A DNA stretch of 64,000 bases from Xylaria sp. FL1777 (lineage: Eukaryota; Ascomycota; Sordariomycetes; Xylariales; Xylariaceae): NCBI GenBank assembly GCA_022578965.1, contig MU400509.1:62001-126000 (forward strand), given 5' to 3'. Both the position numbers and the translations under genes were made by a program. This document shows, in pieces, positions 61,832 to 64,000 of this stretch; the first letter of the stretch is position 1, and each line of letters starts with the position of its first letter. The notes below the pieces were generated by a model. The model made no database searches and was not told where the DNA came from. It was given only the letters and a program-made list of their open reading frames with translations.

Positions 61832-62835
61832 GAGCGCGGCAAGCTGGGGAGAAGGAAAGGAGGAAAAGAGGAAAGCAGAATTCCTTGCCGTATCCCTCCT
61901 TCCTTTTCCCTTTTTTTCTAAGTCCTATTCACAGGAGTTCTGGGAGCAGTGTATCTATCTATCTATCTATCTATACCTTTTCGCTCTCCTTTTCATCCCC
62001 TAAACTGGTTCGTGCCGACTGTAGCTGGCAGGACATCGTCTAAGGTGAGGTGGTGGGAGATGGGGACGAGGGCAAAGAGAATATATGCGGGAGGGGTTAG
62101 GGGAAATTAAAAGAGAGCAAAAGGATTGTGTGAACATCTACAAAAATAAGGAGAAATACAGAGGAGAAGGAAGACGAAGACTTTGGAGCGTTGACGTTGA
62201 ACGCCGTTTATCTTCGCGCAGATGGGAGGGGTTTCTCAAAGAGCGTCATGTCGTGCTTGGGAGATGCTGGGCGAAAATAGCTAGAATGGGCGCTCGTGGT
62301 CATGATAGCAGTACGGTTGATAGTCGAGTCGAGGACCTTCGTGGCAGAAGGGACGAAGTCTAAAGAGCGCATATGACGGGGCAACATGGCGCGGAGTGAA
62401 AATGGCACGGATTTATTAGAGGAAACGACTCTCGGTAAAAATAAACAAGATCATTACATTCGGCATGTGTAAAAAGTGTGGTTCTTTAAATTCCTCCTCT
62501 AGGACGCTATTGTGAAGACATATCATCAACGTGCAATCACTTTTCAGCTCAGGAACACCATATATCACAGCCGTAGAGAAAAAGAAGAAAATTATTGCTG
62601 ATTGAACTCTTTAACTAGATTCCTATACACACAATCCTCTCTTCTTCAAGCGATGAAGAAGATGGTGCTTTACGCCCGAAGCCCCTTCAAGCTTCTATGC
62701 TAAACCCGTAGCCCCAAACTCCTAATGACAGAATTCGTACACTTTGGTTGATGTCTTGTAAGCTTGCTACCCTAGCCCCCTACTGCCAAAGACTAGAAAA
62801 GGGAAGCCGAAAATTTATTAGCTTTAAGCATCTAT
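61832..62835. other. Convergent 3' region of TRM112 and BIG1
   Basis: 1 kb without a supported gene. It contains a TATC microsatellite at 61952-61971. Confidence 0.5.
61952..61971 (+). repeat. TATC microsatellite
   Basis: Five TATC units, probably in the TRM112 3' UTR. Confidence 0.85.
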
Positions 62836-63996
62836 CTATTGCTGCTTCTTTTGAGCCGCAGGTCCCATCTCCTTGTCGAAGGCACCGTACGAGACTTCAA
62901 GACTGGCCAAGGCGGAGATGCCGGCGTACAGGATAGACATCAAGATGATGAAGGCGATCAAGCCCATGAAAACACCTAAATAAACAATTCGAGTCAGCAC
63001 TGTTGCGGATTTCCACTATAATATACTGTTGGAACATATACGCGAAGGAAATCGACCTACCAGGAGTGAAGTATTGGTATTTCTCAAACAGCGGCAAGTT
63101 CTTGTCTTTCTTCGCTTGCCTCCTAACCCCGTTGACATCGTGAAGCTGCCTCTTCAGCTCCGAGTGGCCCGCACCGCTATCGGTAAACTCAGCCGTGTAT
63201 GTCTGGGGCTGTTCCGTTCGGGGTCCGCCGGTGTAGACGACGGTGTAAGATTCGCCTGCGGAAGCTTCGTACTGCTCGAGGACTATGCCTAATTCATCGT
63301 CTGTCCACAGAGAAATTTCACGGGTTAGCCACCAAGGAACAAACCATCTCAAAATCCACAACCCCCCAAGTCCTCGATGTGCATCCAAAGATACTAGGAG
63401 AGAACTAGGATTGACAGAGTAGGGGGCAAAGGACGCAGTCTCTAACCATTTTCCTTGAGCGCCCTTGCGCTTTCAGCAGCGGATGACGGGACGGGCAAGA
63501 GTTCGACCACGTTGATAGAAGACTGCGGTAGGTCGCAGGTCTCCCGTATATATGTGGCGATAGACCTGACGTCAAGCTCGCCCGCAACCTCGGCGATGCT
63601 GTAGCTGCTCGCGGCATGTCCGAGTGATTTACTGAGCTTGGGCACTGCGGCCTTGGAGCTCAGGTGTGCGGCGTTCAGGTTCGGCTGGGAGATGAAGAGA
63701 TAGCGGTTCGTCGGGCATGATGAGAGGAGCTGCTTCGTCGATTCGAGCACCGTTAAGCTTGATTGGAGCTGATCCTGGTTCGTTGGCTTTGAAAGTCTAC
63801 GGAGCAGCACTTTATTAGTATACCCCTAATACAACGGCGATAGTTTGTCGCGTAAGCGTGGTAGCAGGGCGTTTTCCCAGCTTAACGTGACGGCTACGTA
63901 CTTGGCTGTCGAGAACAGGATGAAGGGGGAAGAATCCGAGAAGGCGTGCGAGGACGCGCACAAGCCCGCGATGGTCGCGGCTACAGATAGACGCAT
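62836..63996 (-). CDS. BIG1: Big1/Voa1-type ER membrane protein
   Basis: Exons 63996-63902, 63796-63447, 63300-63061 and 62975-62836 join in frame to 274 residues, complete within the window by four bases. The start MRLSVAATIAGLCASSHAFS is a signal peptide. A lumenal domain follows (SSPFILFSTAKLSKP, SCPTNRYLFISQPNL), then near the C-terminus a membrane helix (VFMGLIAFIILMSILYAGIS) and a short tail ending KKQQ, a dilysine KKxx ER-retrieval form. This is the fungal Big1/Voa1 family; yeast Big1 is an ER type I protein needed for beta-1,6-glucan in the cell wall, while the related Voa1/Ac45 membrane part assembles with the V-ATPase Vo sector. BIG1 is the closer name by layout; Voa1 is the alternative. 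Confidence 0.88.
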
Positions 63997-64000
63997 CGTA

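Overview
The window is nuclear DNA of a filamentous ascomycete, most likely a Sordariomycete (Pezizomycotina). Genes carry short GT-AG introns, mostly 50-80 nt, with CTAAC/CTGAC-type branch points. The protein set is that of a filamentous ascomycete: RCY1, IRC20, KIN28/CDK7, SFK1, EIS1, TRM140, COQ10, EMC2, APL5, RGD2, SWS2, cyclophilin B, TRM112 and BIG1. Intergenic DNA is rich in TACCTACC/TAGGTAGG words. I place about 20 protein-coding genes. For most of them I worked out exon joins by hand and checked that every join keeps frame. No rRNA, tRNA, CRISPR array or bacterial-type feature was seen.

Layout. 0.3-5.1 kb: a lysine-rich nuclear-type protein (-) and the F-box/Sec10 recyclin RCY1 (+). 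5.1-8.8 kb is empty; a bZIP-like regulator (+) lies at 8.9-9.8 kb. 9.8-18.1 kb is a long gene-poor block with only degraded open frames. 18.1-30.4 kb: IRC20/SHPRH-type SNF2-RING protein (-), mitoribosomal mS41 (+), TFIIH kinase (-), SFK1 (+), EIS1 (-). 32.5-40.2 kb: seven-exon tyrosine phosphatase (+), TRM140 (-), COQ10 (+), coiled-coil/ubiquitin-like-domain protein (-). 40.2-44.3 kb is gene-poor. 44.3-54.1 kb: EMC2 (-), a 360-bp foldback MITE, AP-3 delta (+), RGD2-type RhoGAP (-). 56.2-64.0 kb: membrane dipeptidase (+), mitoribosomal uS13m (-), cyclophilin B (+), TRM112 (+), BIG1 (-).

The genes form no pathway cluster. They are ordinary housekeeping genes, with some shared themes: membrane traffic and the cell cortex (RCY1, APL5, EIS1, SFK1, RGD2), the ER (EMC2, cyclophilin B, BIG1), mitochondria (mS41, uS13m, COQ10) and tRNA/translation factor methylation (TRM140, TRM112). 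The signals most worth following are the MITE with perfect 108-bp inverted repeats, a cyclophilin B intron whose retention would swap a membrane anchor for an HVEL ER-retrieval tail, several genes whose start codon sits alone on or is split from its exon, and a bZIP-like factor with no leucines where the zipper should be.
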